DNA of 64,000 nt from Streptomyces sp. SCSIO 75703 (GCF_036607905.1 NZ_CP144555.1:310001-374000), one strand, 5' to 3'. Positions 33,963 to 43,879 are shown, numbered from the stretch's first letter. The notes: generated from the letters alone by a model not told the origin. Made by a program: numbers and translations.

Positions 33963-34193
33963 TCACTCCTCGGTCGGCATCGGCGCCGGCTCGGCCTCCT
34001 CCATGCGGCGGTCGGTCCAGTACTGCTCCACGTCACGTTGGTCACGCTGCACATCGGAGGTCGAGGTGTCGCCCCTGGGCTCCGGCGGCGAGACGGGTGA
34101 CGCGGACGTGTCCTGGCGAAGTGCCACGACGGTGAACACCGTCGCCGCGACGCCTGCGGCGACGACGAGGGCGCGGACGCCGAAGCGCTTCAT
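33963..34193 (-). CDS. Short secreted peptide resembling the neighbouring protease's propeptide
   Basis: 76 residues from ATG 34193 behind AAGGAGG. A signal or anchor helix (RALVVAAGVAATVFTVVAL) is followed by an acidic tail with VEQYWTDRRMEEAEPAPMP. The same pattern, VEEYWTPERMRNAIPVTPE, occurs in the propeptide of the protease encoded just upstream (34292-35269), so this gene looks like a stand-alone propeptide. It might serve as a separate chaperone or inhibitor of the enzyme, or be a remnant of a duplicated protease (inference). Confidence 0.65.
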   Translation of the reverse strand: MKRFGVRALVVAAGVAATVFTVVALRQDTSASPVSPPEPRGDTSTSDVQRDQRDVEQYWTDRRMEEAEPAPMPTEE

Positions 34194-34291
34194 GGGGGCG
34201 GCCTCCTTGGCGGGTGCGTAGCCGTACGGGAACGGCGCTCACCCCGCCACGCTACTGGCAGCGCGGCGGGGCGCACACCGTTCGCCGAACC

Positions 34292-35269
34292 TCAGGTGAC
34301 GGAGCCCTGGTCGTCGAACATCTGCTTGACGCTGTCACCGAAGTAGGAACTCCGGTTCACCCCGGCGGAGTCGATGGTGCTCGTGACCCCGTTGGTCTGG
34401 CCCAGCCCCGAGGACTCGCTGAACTCGCGCATCCACGGGCCGCCGCTGGAGCCGCCGCCGAAGTCGCAGCCGAGCGCGAGCTTGCCGCCGGAGTTCGAGG
34501 TCCGGCCCTGGCAGTACCACTGGAGCTGGCCGTTGTCCTTGTTCCCCGGGTAGCCGTTGATCGTGACGTCCTGCTCCCGCGAGTAGTTCCAGCTCAGCCC
34601 GTTGCCGCCGGTGCGGTTGACCAGCTTGTCGCTGCCCTGCGGCCAGGTCGTCACCATGGCGACGTCCCAGTCGAAGCTGCCGTCGTTGATCCAGCCGTTG
34701 AAGGTGCGCATCTGCTTGGCGACGAAGGTGCCGTAGGGCTTGTCGCCGTTGCGGTACTGGGGAACGTACGCCCAGTTCTTCATCCAGTCACCGCCCTTGC
34801 CCTCGTGCACGCAGTGGCCCGCGGTGATCGCCATCTGCTTCGATCCGCTGTTCAGGGCGCTCGCCGAGCAGACGTAGTTCTTGCCGTCACTCGGTTTGGT
34901 GAAGAAGACCTTGCCGGCGACGGAGGTCTCGACGAGCTTCGCCCTCATCTCGCCCGAGGGGGCGGCGGCCGGGGTGGAACCGGGCGGGCCACCGGGCTGC
35001 TCCGCGGTGCCCGACGATCTCCCGGCACCGGGCTCCTCCGGCGTCACGGGGATGGCGTTCCGCATGCGTTCGGGCGTCCAGTACTCCTCCACCTCCTCGG
35101 CGGCACCGAGGGTGTCGATCCGGGCGCCGTCGGCCGCGACGGCCGGGGAAGCGGTCGTCCCGTGGGCGTCCTGCGTCCGCTCCGGCTGGGCCGAGGCGGG
35201 TGCGGTGGTCGCGAGGACGACCATGGCGGCCGCGGGCAGGGAGAGCAGCACATGCCGAAGTAATCGCAC
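34292..35269 (-). CDS. Secreted trypsin/V8-like serine protease with a TTA codon
   Basis: 325 residues from GTG 35269, preceded by AAAGGTGA. Signal peptide (RHVLLSLPAAAMVVLATTAP), a propeptide of about 90 residues with VEEYWTPERM, then a chymotrypsin-fold S1 domain: His in AITAGHCVH, Asp in FDWDVAMV and Ser in GCDFGGGSSGGPWM. Codon 3 is TTA, the rare leucine codon read by the bldA tRNA in Streptomyces, so translation is expected only in late growth. The homologous small propeptide gene follows 98 bp downstream. Confidence 0.88.
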   Translation of the reverse strand: MRLLRHVLLSLPAAAMVVLATTAPASAQPERTQDAHGTTASPAVAADGARIDTLGAAEEVEEYWTPERMRNAIPVTPEEPGAGRSSGTAEQPGGPPGSTPAAAPSGEMRAKLVETSVAGKVFFTKPSDGKNYVCSASALNSGSKQMAITAGHCVHEGKGGDWMKNWAYVPQYRNGDKPYGTFVAKQMRTFNGWINDGSFDWDVAMVTTWPQGSDKLVNRTGGNGLSWNYSREQDVTINGYPGNKDNGQLQWYCQGRTSNSGGKLALGCDFGGGSSGGPWMREFSESSGLGQTNGVTSTIDSAGVNRSSYFGDSVKQMFDDQGSVT

Positions 35270-35630
35270 CTGAGTTCACCTTTCGACAGTCCGATTCACT
35301 CTGAGGCGCACCACGCTAAGTTCGCCGGCCCACACGCGAAAGATCGCCTGCCCCGCGCGCGCGACGACCGGCCGCGTACGCACCGCGGTGGGGGTGCCGT
35401 GAGCAGCGCGGACGGCTCGGCGAACGGTCTTGGTGAGACGTAGGACACAGACAGGTCCGCAGTGGTCGGCCAGTCACCTCGGCGGGATGTCACCCCGCTG
35501 CGGGCAGGGGAAGCGGCGCCGCGCGCCTCAGGAGGCGATGCGCGCGTGAGCCACCGTCACCGCGAAGTCCCGTCGAGGCGCGGTCGTCACGCAGCCTGGC
35601 CGAACGGGGCGGGGTCGTGTGCTCCGGCAG
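35270..35630. other. 361-bp gap between protease and BenE genes
   Basis: It should hold the protease promoter near 35270-35400. No gene, clear hairpin or repeat is seen. Confidence 0.4.
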
Positions 35631-36947
35631 TCAGCCGCTCGTGGGCGGCGCGGTGGTCGCCCGCCGGAAGTCGGCCGGTTCCAGCAGCCGGCTGACCGCC
35701 AGCCCGGCGAGCAGGCCCCAGAACGCCGACCCCACGTTCAGGAATTGCACGTCCGCGACCGTGACAAGGAAGCTCACGAGCGCGCCGAAGGTGCACGCGG
35801 AGCCGAACGCCGCCGTGAACGCGGACCTGAGTGCCGGGAGCATCGCCAGACCTCCGAGGGCGGCCACGAACGCCTCCGGCATCGCCGTCATCATCCGTAC
35901 GAAGCCCGGGGCCAGAAGTCCGAAGACGACGGCCAGCACACCACAGAGGATGCCCGAGGTGTACCGCCTCGTGCGGCAGCCGGACGCAGTCAGCAGGGCG
36001 TTCGTGGGGCCGGTGAGGCATGTGGACACGGCTCCCACGACGGAGGCGAGGAGGGACCAGACGCCGCAGAGCACCGTGGCGATGTTCATCGGCGGCCGAT
36101 GGCCGGCGTCGGTCAGTACGGCCATGCCCTGCCCGTTCTGCACCACAAGCACGGTGATGGCCAACGGCACCACCAGTTCCAGCATCGCGCCCGAGGACCA
36201 CTGCGGTGCCTGGACCACCGGTGCCGCCAGCCACCCCGCGCCGGGCACCGCCCGAACGTCCCCGGCGACGGCGACGGCCACGGCGCCCACGAGTAGCGCA
36301 CCGAGCACCGGTGGCATCCAGCGTCCGACACGCGCATGGGCGCTGAGCAGCAGGAACGCGGCCACCATCGGCACGGCGAGGACGGCCTGTCCCTCCACCG
36401 CCCGCACCAGATCCGTACCGAATGTGAGGAAGACCCCGGCGACCATCGCCATCACGATCGGCATCGGCAGCCACGACATGACGCGGCGCACCGAGCCGGT
36501 CAGTCCGAGGACGAGGATCAGCGTGCCGGTGACGACGTACGCACCGACGACTTCCGGCCACGACAGATGGTTCAAGGACGTCCCGACCACCACGGTTCCG
36601 GGGATGGTCCAGAAGAACGCCAGCGGCTGACGGTAGAGCCAGCAGGCCAGCATGGTCAGCAGCCCGTTGAGGAAGAACACACCGAAGATCCACGAGGCGA
36701 TCTCGGCCTGTGAGAGCCCGCCGCGGGTGCCTTCGGCCAGAATCACGGCGACCGGCCCGGTCATCGAGAAGACCGCCGCGACGACACCGTTCGCCGCGTA
36801 CAGGGCGCCGAAGTCCGCGGCGACGCGCCGCGGTCCCGGCGGAGGCCAGACGGGACGTTCGAAGCGGTGCTCACCATCCTTCCGCTGCGGCGGGGCCGAA
36901 CGGCCGGCGACCTCGACAGGGGTGGTGGGGGCGGAGTCGGACGGCAC
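35631..36947 (-). CDS. benE: Benzoate/H+ symporter, BenE family
   Basis: 438 residues from GTG 36947, preceded by GAGGAG at 5 bp. About 12 membrane helices with BenE-type sequences: FGALYAANGVVAAVFSMTGP, WTIPGTVVVGTSLNHLSWPE and FGLLAPGFVRMMTAMPEAFV. It imports benzoate or a related aromatic acid with protons. It is on the same strand as, and 276 bp after, the LAL regulator that ends the ben cluster, so it may be a second benzoate importer besides the MFS symporter. Confidence 0.85.
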   Translation of the reverse strand: MPSDSAPTTPVEVAGRSAPPQRKDGEHRFERPVWPPPGPRRVAADFGALYAANGVVAAVFSMTGPVAVILAEGTRGGLSQAEIASWIFGVFFLNGLLTMLACWLYRQPLAFFWTIPGTVVVGTSLNHLSWPEVVGAYVVTGTLILVLGLTGSVRRVMSWLPMPIVMAMVAGVFLTFGTDLVRAVEGQAVLAVPMVAAFLLLSAHARVGRWMPPVLGALLVGAVAVAVAGDVRAVPGAGWLAAPVVQAPQWSSGAMLELVVPLAITVLVVQNGQGMAVLTDAGHRPPMNIATVLCGVWSLLASVVGAVSTCLTGPTNALLTASGCRTRRYTSGILCGVLAVVFGLLAPGFVRMMTAMPEAFVAALGGLAMLPALRSAFTAAFGSACTFGALVSFLVTVADVQFLNVGSAFWGLLAGLAVSRLLEPADFRRATTAPPTSG

Positions 36948-37222
36948 GGTTCTCCTCACTCTCGTTGCTCGCCTTCCGGAAACGTCCCGGCGGGCGGGAT
37001 TCCGACGGGCGGGATCCGGCACTCGTGCTTCCGCCGGCGCCGGCCGCTCGTCAATGCCCGTGCAGTGGCACGGAGTCCGGTACTGATGGGAACGTGTTGC
37101 GCGCCGGCGGCCGGCCGACGAGGCGGCTACCCGACTCCGGCAGTGGGTGCACGTGTCGCCGTCGGTTCACCCCGCCCCCGCCGGCGGACCGCACCGTGAT
37201 CGGCCGACGGGCGGCTCGACGG

Positions 37223-40024
37223 TCAGTCCTGCGCCGGCACCTCCCGGAAACGGGCCGCCAGCTCGCTGCGCGAGCGGATGCCGAACTTGGAGTAGACGTG
37301 CGTCAGGTGGTACTGGACGGTCTTGACGGAGATGAAGAGCTCCACAGCCGCCTGCTGGTTGGTGGCGCCGTCCGCGACCAGGCGGGCGACGGCCTGCTCC
37401 TGCGGGGTGAGGCGGGCCAGGCCGGGGGTGAGGCGGGCGGTGTGCAGGCCGCCGGCCTTGAGTTCGCGGTCGCAGCGCTCGACGTAGGTGCGGGCGCCGA
37501 GCGCGGCGTAGGCGTCGCGGGCGTTCTTCAGGACGGTGTCGGCCTCGCGGCGCTTGCCGGCGCGGCGCAGGGTCTGGCCGTAGGCGAAGTTCACGCGGGC
37601 GCGGTCGTAGGGGAGGGGGAGGTGTTCGAGGTGGGCGAGGGCCTGCTCGAACTCCTTGCGGGCGGTTTCGATGTCGCCTCGGGCCGCGGTGAGCCGGCCG
37701 CGGGCCAGACCGAGGCGGGCCATGGCGGAGCGGCGGACACGGCGGGCGGCCCGGTCCTCGTGCGGTGCGAGGAAGAGGTCGGCTTCGTCGAGGCGGCCGG
37801 TCATCACCAGGGCGTTGGTGTACACGTCGGGCCAGGGCCAGAAGCCCGGCTCGTCCACCGACAGCCGCTGGGGCAGGTGGACGAGCGGCGACAGAGCCTC
37901 CACGACGCGCTCGTAGTCGCCGCGCGCCTCGGCGACGTGGGCTCGGGCCAGGCAGGACGGGATCAGCATGACCTCGTAGTGATGCGGGGCGGCGTGGGCC
38001 TCGCCCACGTGGTGCTCTGCGGCCTCCCAGTCGCCCCGGAGGGCGTGGATCTGCGCCCCGGTCCAGTGCACCAGCGGCCGGCACAGCTCGATGCGCACCT
38101 CGGCGAGGTGGACGGCGGCCCGCTGCACGGTCTCCAGGGCCTCCGGCCAGGCGCCGAGTGCGAGCTGGGTGCGGGCCAGCCAGCCCTGCGCCCACAGGGA
38201 GATACGGGTGGAGCCCATCCGGTAGCCCGTGGGCACGGCCGCTTCGAGCGTGCGACGGGCGCCTTCCGGGGCGTCCAGGGCGAGGTCCACCCAGCCGCGG
38301 CCGAGCTGGAAGCGCTGGGACTGCGCTCCGCCGGGAAGTTCGGCGGCGGCCGTCTCGTAGGCGGCCAGCGCTTCGTCGGGCTGCCCCATCGCGGCCAGGC
38401 CGAGCCCGAGCACGGCCTGCGACTCGATGGCCGAGGGGTCGTCGGGGTCCGCCAGCTCGATGGCCCGGCGGGCCCAGGCGACGAGGTCGCGGCCGTCGAA
38501 GCGGGCGAGCGCGTGCAGGACCCGCCGCTGGCAGATCCTGGCCATCAGGTCGGCGTGCCGCGCCGGCTCGCAGCGTTCCCACGCCTGGGCCAGGAAGGTG
38601 TCGGCCTCGGCCGGACGACCACGCATGATGGCGAGGTAGCCGAGGACCGCGCCCCGCAGGATGTCCGCGGGGAAACTCTCCAGTTCCGCGGCGAACGCCG
38701 TGGCCTGTGGCACGTCGCCGGCGGCGATCATCGCGTCCACGGCGCGCAGCAGCCGGTCCTCCCGCACGGCTCGCACGCTGCTCAGGCGGCCGGCCCGCAC
38801 CAGGGTGTCGGCCACGGTGGACCACTCGCCGGCCGTGGCGCGTTCGGCGGCGTACGCGTCGAGTTCGCCGGCCAGCACGTCGTCCGCCGTGCTGGTGGCG
38901 GCGACCCGGTGCGCGAGCCGACTGCCGCGGTCCGCGGTGACCTCGACGGCGCGGTGGTGCAGCTCGGCGCGGTGGGTGAGCGGGATACCGGTGAGAACGG
39001 CGGCCCGCACCAGAGGGTGGGTGAAGGACAACTGGGCGCGTCCGGGGTCGATGGTCGCGGTGAGCAGCCCTGCCGCTCGTGCTTCGTCGACCGCGGGCAG
39101 GGCGTCGGCGACGCCGGCCAGTTCGGTGGCCTCGGCGAGCGAGGCGTCGTCGCCGAGGACGGAGCACGCCTGGACCAGCCGGCGGGCGCTCTCACCGCAT
39201 TGGGCGAGCCGGTGACGGACGGCCGCGGCGCAGCGGGCGGGCGCGGGCAGTTCGGGCCGCCAGTCGTGCCAGGTCTCGCGGGGCAGTTCGCCCAGCAGTT
39301 GCGTGAGGTGGCGGGGGTTGCCCAGGGTGTGGCGGCACAGATGGCGGGCTGCGAGCAGGTCCAGGGTGAGTCCGTGGACCTCGCAGGCGAGCGTCCGGAC
39401 GTCCTCGGCGGTCAGTGGCCCGGGCCGTACGGCGGCGTCCCGGCAGCCGTCGAGGAACTCCAGGGTGCGCAGGGCCGACAGTGGCAGTTCCTCGTGCGCC
39501 CCGCGCGTGTCGTACAGCTCGTGCGGTTCGTTCCGCGCGAGGAGGAGGACGAGCAGCCGTTCGTTCGACATCCGGCGCACCGTCGACCGGATGGCGCGCA
39601 GGCTCTCCGCGTCCGCCCAGTGGGCGTCGTCGACGATCACCACCAGTGGCTCCGTCTCCTGCGCGGTCGTCCACTGGCGGAGCAGAACGCGGGAGGTGGC
39701 GAGTACGGCGTCCGGGGCCGTGGGGTCGGGCGGAAGGGTGCCGGTGCCGCGGGCGCGGACGAGTTGGCCGGCGATGCCGAGCGGCAGGTCCGACTCCCAC
39801 GCGACACCGGTGACGCGCAGCACACGGGGCGCGGGTCCTTCGGCGCGGCCCTGGTGGACGCGCAGGGTCTGCTCCACCAGGGCCGTCTTGCCGATGCCGG
39901 CCGGTCCCTCGACGAGCACCAGGTCGGGAGCCCCCGCGCAGGCGGAACCGATCGCGCGGGTCAGCGCGGCGACCTCGCCGGCCCGCCCGATCAGACTTCG
40001 CCGCAGCTCAGGGCGGTCATTCAT
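37223..40024 (-). CDS. LAL-type LuxR family regulator of the ben cluster
   Basis: 933 residues from ATG 40024. N-terminal AAA-type ATPase (Walker A GPAGIGKTAL near 37; LVVIVDDAHWAD as Walker B), long TPR-like middle region, and a C-terminal LuxR helix-turn-helix (LTPQEQAVARLVADGATNQQ and ISVKTVQYHLTHVYSKFGI). Its start overlaps the MFS symporter stop by 8 bp, so it is translated with the ben operon. This arrangement suggests it controls benzoate use, with the repeats at 45353-45400 as candidate targets (inference). Confidence 0.9.
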   Translation of the reverse strand: MNDRPELRRSLIGRAGEVAALTRAIGSACAGAPDLVLVEGPAGIGKTALVEQTLRVHQGRAEGPAPRVLRVTGVAWESDLPLGIAGQLVRARGTGTLPPDPTAPDAVLATSRVLLRQWTTAQETEPLVVIVDDAHWADAESLRAIRSTVRRMSNERLLVLLLARNEPHELYDTRGAHEELPLSALRTLEFLDGCRDAAVRPGPLTAEDVRTLACEVHGLTLDLLAARHLCRHTLGNPRHLTQLLGELPRETWHDWRPELPAPARCAAAVRHRLAQCGESARRLVQACSVLGDDASLAEATELAGVADALPAVDEARAAGLLTATIDPGRAQLSFTHPLVRAAVLTGIPLTHRAELHHRAVEVTADRGSRLAHRVAATSTADDVLAGELDAYAAERATAGEWSTVADTLVRAGRLSSVRAVREDRLLRAVDAMIAAGDVPQATAFAAELESFPADILRGAVLGYLAIMRGRPAEADTFLAQAWERCEPARHADLMARICQRRVLHALARFDGRDLVAWARRAIELADPDDPSAIESQAVLGLGLAAMGQPDEALAAYETAAAELPGGAQSQRFQLGRGWVDLALDAPEGARRTLEAAVPTGYRMGSTRISLWAQGWLARTQLALGAWPEALETVQRAAVHLAEVRIELCRPLVHWTGAQIHALRGDWEAAEHHVGEAHAAPHHYEVMLIPSCLARAHVAEARGDYERVVEALSPLVHLPQRLSVDEPGFWPWPDVYTNALVMTGRLDEADLFLAPHEDRAARRVRRSAMARLGLARGRLTAARGDIETARKEFEQALAHLEHLPLPYDRARVNFAYGQTLRRAGKRREADTVLKNARDAYAALGARTYVERCDRELKAGGLHTARLTPGLARLTPQEQAVARLVADGATNQQAAVELFISVKTVQYHLTHVYSKFGIRSRSELAARFREVPAQD

Positions 40025-41390
40025 GGGCGAGCACGCTAGCACCGCCGCCCAGGGGCCCGGGGACGGAGGCGGCCGGGGCGGAGGCGGGCACGGCGGGCCG
40101 GCGCGGGACGAGGCAGGTCACCAGGACGCCGACGACGGCGACGCCGGCGAAGACGTGGAAGGCGTGGCGCGCGGAGAGTCCCGAGCTCATGAGCGCCCCG
40201 CCCACGAGGGGGCCGCCGATGCCGCCGAGCCGGCCGAATCCGGCGCACCAGGCGACTCCGGCCGCGCGGGCCACGGTGTCGTAGTAGGTGGAGACGAAGC
40301 CGTAGATGAGGACCTGGGTGCCGATGGTGCCCACACCGGCGACGGCGATCAGGGCCAGCAGGAAGCCGAGCGGCAGTCCGGCAGTGAGCAGGCCCAGGGA
40401 TACGGCGGCCAGCACGAACGTCGTGGCGATCACCCGTCGCGGGCCGAGTCGGTCGGCGGACCGGGAGGCGATCAGGCCGCCGGCGATGGCACCGCCGTTC
40501 AGGGTGAGCAGGAAGAGGAGGGCGTACGACTGCCCGAAGCCGCTCTGTCCCATGATCTCGGGAAGCCAGGTGGTCAACGCGTAGGTGAGCAGCAGGCCCG
40601 AGCAGCTCATGAGGCCCAGGAGGAAGGTGGCCGGGGCGTAGCGGCGGGTGGCGAGGGCGGCGAAGCCCACCTTGGCCTTCGCCCCTGACGCCGCCTCGCC
40701 AACGGCCGCTCCGGGCAGCGGCACGCCCGTGCGCTCGGCGACCTGACGTGCGCGTACGGGCTTCCCACGGGCGAGCAGCCACGTCGGGGACTCGGGCAGC
40801 CGCAGGACGGCGAACGGGAGGAGCAGGACGAGGGGTGCGGCGCCGAAGAGGAACAGCAGGCGCCAGCCGTCGCCGTCGGGCGCGAGCAGTGCCAGGAGGG
40901 CCGCGAGCACGCCTCCGGCGGGGATTCCGCTGTAGACGATCGCGTTGTACACGTTGCGGCGGTGGGGTGGGGCGAACTCGGCGATCAGGGCGCCGGCGGT
41001 GGCTACGAGCGCGCCCACCCCGATGCCGGTGAGGAAACGCAGGGCGCCGAAGACGGTCATGTCGGTGGCGAACGCGCTCAGCCCCATGCCGATCGAGAAC
41101 CATGCGATGCCGGCCAGCATGACGCGGCGTCGTCCGAGGTGGTCGCCGACGGCGCCGGCGACCAGAGCGCCGATCATGACGCCGATGAGCGCGTAGGAGC
41201 CGAGGGCGCCGGCCTGGGCGGGGGTGAGGTGTCCGATCTGGCTCGGGTCGCGGAGGAGGACGGGGACGACCGTGCCGTAGACGACGAGGTCGTAGCCGTC
41301 GAACACGAGGGTGGCGGCGGTGATGGCGACGATCCAGCGCAGGGTGGCCCGGTGCCGTGGATCGGTGGTTCTGAGCCGCGGAGTGTTCAT
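40017..41390 (-). CDS. benK: MFS aromatic acid:H+ symporter (BenK/PcaK type)
   Basis: 457 residues, 12 helices. The family marks of aromatic-acid symporters are present: FDGYDLVVYGTVVPVLL with the essential DGxD-like motif in helix 1, and GDHLGRRRVMLAG in the first cytosolic loop. The ATG at 41390 has GGAG upstream; a longer reading of 35 codons lacks support. It lies 145 bp after benD and overlaps the LAL regulator start. Benzoate is the probable substrate from context. Confidence 0.87.
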   Translation of the reverse strand: MNTPRLRTTDPRHRATLRWIVAITAATLVFDGYDLVVYGTVVPVLLRDPSQIGHLTPAQAGALGSYALIGVMIGALVAGAVGDHLGRRRVMLAGIAWFSIGMGLSAFATDMTVFGALRFLTGIGVGALVATAGALIAEFAPPHRRNVYNAIVYSGIPAGGVLAALLALLAPDGDGWRLLFLFGAAPLVLLLPFAVLRLPESPTWLLARGKPVRARQVAERTGVPLPGAAVGEAASGAKAKVGFAALATRRYAPATFLLGLMSCSGLLLTYALTTWLPEIMGQSGFGQSYALLFLLTLNGGAIAGGLIASRSADRLGPRRVIATTFVLAAVSLGLLTAGLPLGFLLALIAVAGVGTIGTQVLIYGFVSTYYDTVARAAGVAWCAGFGRLGGIGGPLVGGALMSSGLSARHAFHVFAGVAVVGVLVTCLVPRRPAVPASAPAASVPGPLGGGASVLAHE

Positions 41391-41535
41391 CGGGGGACTC
41401 CGTGTTCGTGTGAGGGGACGGGGGTGTCTCCGCTGGGCGGCCGGCCCGGGGGGAGGTGGCCGGGCAGCGGCGCGTGGGGAGGTGATCTGCCTCAATCGGG
41501 TGGGGGAAGCAAGGTGCGAGGGGCGGGAGTGACGG

Positions 41536-42312
41536 TCAGCCGAGGTCGCCGCCGGCCACGGGGAGCACCGTCCCGGTGATGTAGGACGCCTCGTCGGAGG
41601 CGAGGAAACAGATCGCCGCGGCCTGCTCGTCGAGCGTGCCGTAGCGCTTCAGCAGGGAGGAGGTGAGGGTCTGGTCGATGTGGGCCTGGAACCACTCCTT
41701 ATCCCGGTCGTTGCGCGGCGCGGGCGTGCCCCGGGAGATGTGGCGTGGGGGTGCGTCGGTGCCGCCGGGTGCTGTCGCGACCACACGGATTCCGGCGTCG
41801 GCGCACTCGAAGGCGAGCGCCGCGGTGAGCGCGTTGACGCCGCCCTTGGCCGCGGAGTACGGGATGCGGTGGATGCCGCGGGTCGCGCACGAGGAGACGT
41901 TGACGATCACGCCGTGTCCTTGCCGCGTCATGGTCGGCAGCACCGCACGGCAGGACCACAGGGTGGTCATCAGCGAGCGGGTGATCTCCGCCTGGATCTC
42001 CTCGGCCGTGAACTCGGTGAAGGGTTTGAAGTTGATCGCGCCGCCCACGTTGTTGACCAGGACGTCGATCCGGCCGTGGTGCTCCCGCGCCGCGGTGATC
42101 GCGTCCTGCGCCCCGGTGTACGACTCCAGGTCGGCGGTCACGGCCTGTGCGCCCAGTCCGGCGGCCTCCTCGTGGACGCGTTCGGACCGGTCGACGAGGG
42201 TCAGCCGGGCGGACTCGGCGGCCAGTCGGCGGGCGACCGCGAGGCCGATGCCCTGGGCCGCGCCGGTGACCACGACGTTCTTTCCGGTGAACCGCTCGCC
42301 ATGCACGCTCAC
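41536..42312 (-). CDS. benD: Benzoate diol dehydrogenase BenD (SDR)
   Basis: 258 residues from GTG 42312, overlapping the benC stop as GTGA. A classical SDR: cofactor loop TGAAQGIGLAVARR, NNVGG, catalytic Ser in VSSCATRG and YSAAKGG (Y-x-x-x-K). It oxidises the cis-diol carboxylate made by BenABC to catechol with release of CO2, reducing NAD. Sequence and gene order both match BenD. Catechol-cleaving genes (cat) are not in this window. Confidence 0.92.
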   Translation of the reverse strand: MSVHGERFTGKNVVVTGAAQGIGLAVARRLAAESARLTLVDRSERVHEEAAGLGAQAVTADLESYTGAQDAITAAREHHGRIDVLVNNVGGAINFKPFTEFTAEEIQAEITRSLMTTLWSCRAVLPTMTRQGHGVIVNVSSCATRGIHRIPYSAAKGGVNALTAALAFECADAGIRVVATAPGGTDAPPRHISRGTPAPRNDRDKEWFQAHIDQTLTSSLLKRYGTLDEQAAAICFLASDEASYITGTVLPVAGGDLG

Positions 42313-43352
42313 GCCGCCTCCGCCGTGGTGCGTACGGCGGCCGGGGTGAACTTCTCGTAGTGGAAGCTCGCGGGAACGACGCCGAGGGAGGCGATGTGGC
42401 CGCGTACGGCCTCGACCATGGCGGGCGGGCCGCACAGGTAGACGTCCACGTCGCCGTCGTGCAGCGTGCCGGTGTCCATCAGCCCGGTGACGAAGCCCTT
42501 GTTGCGGGCGGTGCTGGAGGCGTCGGCGACGCAGTGGTCGAAGGTGAAGCCGGGGATGACCTCCGTGTAGTCCTCCAACGTGTCCAGGTGGGCGAGGTCC
42601 TGGTCGGTGGTGACGCCGTAGAGCAGGTGGACCGGATGGGCCAGGGACCGCTGGGCCATGCGTTCCAGCATCGACAGCAGGGGCGCGAGGCCGGTGCCGC
42701 CCGCCAGCAGCAGGCTGGGGCGGGAGAGCTCTCGCAGGTAGAAGCTGCCCATCGGGCCGGTGAACTCGACGCGGTCGCCGACCTTGGCCCGCTCGGTGAG
42801 GTAGCCGGACATCACGCCGCCCGGGACGATGCGCACCAGGAACGAGATCTGCCGCTGGGCGGGGCCGGAGCTGAAGGAGTACGCGCGGGCCTGGTCGGTG
42901 CCGGGCACGGTGATGTTGACGTACTGGCCGGGCAGGAAGTCGAGGCCCTGCCGGTTGTCGACGTCGAGCGTGAACTCGACCGTGGTGGCGGAGTGCCGCC
43001 TGAGGTCGGCCATGGTCGCGGCGAACGCGGCCGGGCCGGTCTTGGCGGCGGCCGAGGAGGAGGGGATGCGCAGGACGAGGTCGCTGTGCGGGGTCATCTG
43101 GCAGGGCAGGCAGTGGCCTGCTGCCGCCTCGTCGTCGGTCAGGGCTTCGTCGATGTAGTCGCCGCCGTCGTAACTTCCTGACTCACACAGTGACTTGCAG
43201 GTACCGCAGGCGCCGTCGCGGCAGTCGAGGGGGATGTTGATCCGGGCCTTGTAGGAGGCTTCGGCGACGGTCTCGTCGGGGCGGCACTCGATGAAGCGGG
43301 TGATGCCGTCCTCGAAGTTCAGGGCGACCTGGAAGGACATGCGGGGGCTCAT
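42309..43352 (-). CDS. benC: Benzoate 1,2-dioxygenase reductase BenC
   Basis: 347 residues. An N-terminal plant-type [2Fe-2S] ferredoxin domain has CRDGACGTCKSLC plus a later C (GHCLPC); then an FAD-binding barrel (RAYSFSS) and an NAD-binding domain (LLLAGGTGLAPLLSML, VYLCGPPAMVEAV). It passes electrons from NADH to the BenAB oxygenase. ATG 43352 lies 20 bp after benB; the ribosome site is weak and ATG 43340 is a possible alternative. Confidence 0.93.
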   Translation of the reverse strand: MSPRMSFQVALNFEDGITRFIECRPDETVAEASYKARINIPLDCRDGACGTCKSLCESGSYDGGDYIDEALTDDEAAAGHCLPCQMTPHSDLVLRIPSSSAAAKTGPAAFAATMADLRRHSATTVEFTLDVDNRQGLDFLPGQYVNITVPGTDQARAYSFSSGPAQRQISFLVRIVPGGVMSGYLTERAKVGDRVEFTGPMGSFYLRELSRPSLLLAGGTGLAPLLSMLERMAQRSLAHPVHLLYGVTTDQDLAHLDTLEDYTEVIPGFTFDHCVADASSTARNKGFVTGLMDTGTLHDGDVDVYLCGPPAMVEAVRGHIASLGVVPASFHYEKFTPAAVRTTAEAA

Positions 43353-43372
43353 TTCAGCGGTCTCGGGGGGGA

Positions 43373-43879
43373 TCAGACGTGGTAGACGTCGACGACGTGG
43401 TGCACGTAGTCGTTCTTCAGGACGACCTTCTTGCGCGTGATGAGCGGCTCGGGCCCCGACAGGTCGAGGGTGTAGTACGAGGTGCCGAAGTACGTGTCGA
43501 CGGCCTGGTAGCGGTAGTAGAGCGTGAACCAGTTGAAGCGCACGTCCACGGTGTCGCCGTCGCGGCCGGTGATCTCGACGTTGGTGATGTGGTGGCCGGT
43601 GCGCGGCTCGGGCAGGCTGGTCGCGCTGGAGCGGTCGGTGCGGATGCGGAAGACGCGGTCCTCCAGGCCGGCCCGGTTCGGGTAGTAGATCAGGGAGATC
43701 TCGCGCTGCGGGTCGCGGGTGAGCTCGCCGTCGTCCGCCCAGGCCGGCATCCAGAACTCGGCGTCCGGGTGGTAGCACTCCAGCCACTTCTCGAACTCGC
43801 GGTCGTCCAGGTACCGGGCCTCGCGGTAGAGGAACTGCCGGATCGCCTCGAGGGCGGTGCCGTCGATCGCCGTGGTCAC
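43373..43879 (-). CDS. benB: Benzoate 1,2-dioxygenase small subunit BenB
   Basis: 168 residues from GTG 43879, which overlaps the benA stop (GTGA). It has the ring-hydroxylating dioxygenase beta-subunit fold: [20 protein letters not shown] at the N-terminus, GHHITNVEI, and [14 protein letters not shown] near the C-terminus. It is the structural partner of BenA in the alpha3-beta3 oxygenase. Confidence 0.93.
   Translation of the reverse strand: MTTAIDGTALEAIRQFLYREARYLDDREFEKWLECYHPDAEFWMPAWADDGELTRDPQREISLIYYPNRAGLEDRVFRIRTDRSSATSLPEPRTGHHITNVEITGRDGDTVDVRFNWFTLYYRYQAVDTYFGTSYYTLDLSGPEPLITRKKVVLKNDYVHHVVDVYHV

Noticed and set aside
36710..40039. 1,109-codon plus-strand open frame
   Set aside because: Antisense of the LAL regulator, whose ATPase and LuxR motifs are unmistakable.
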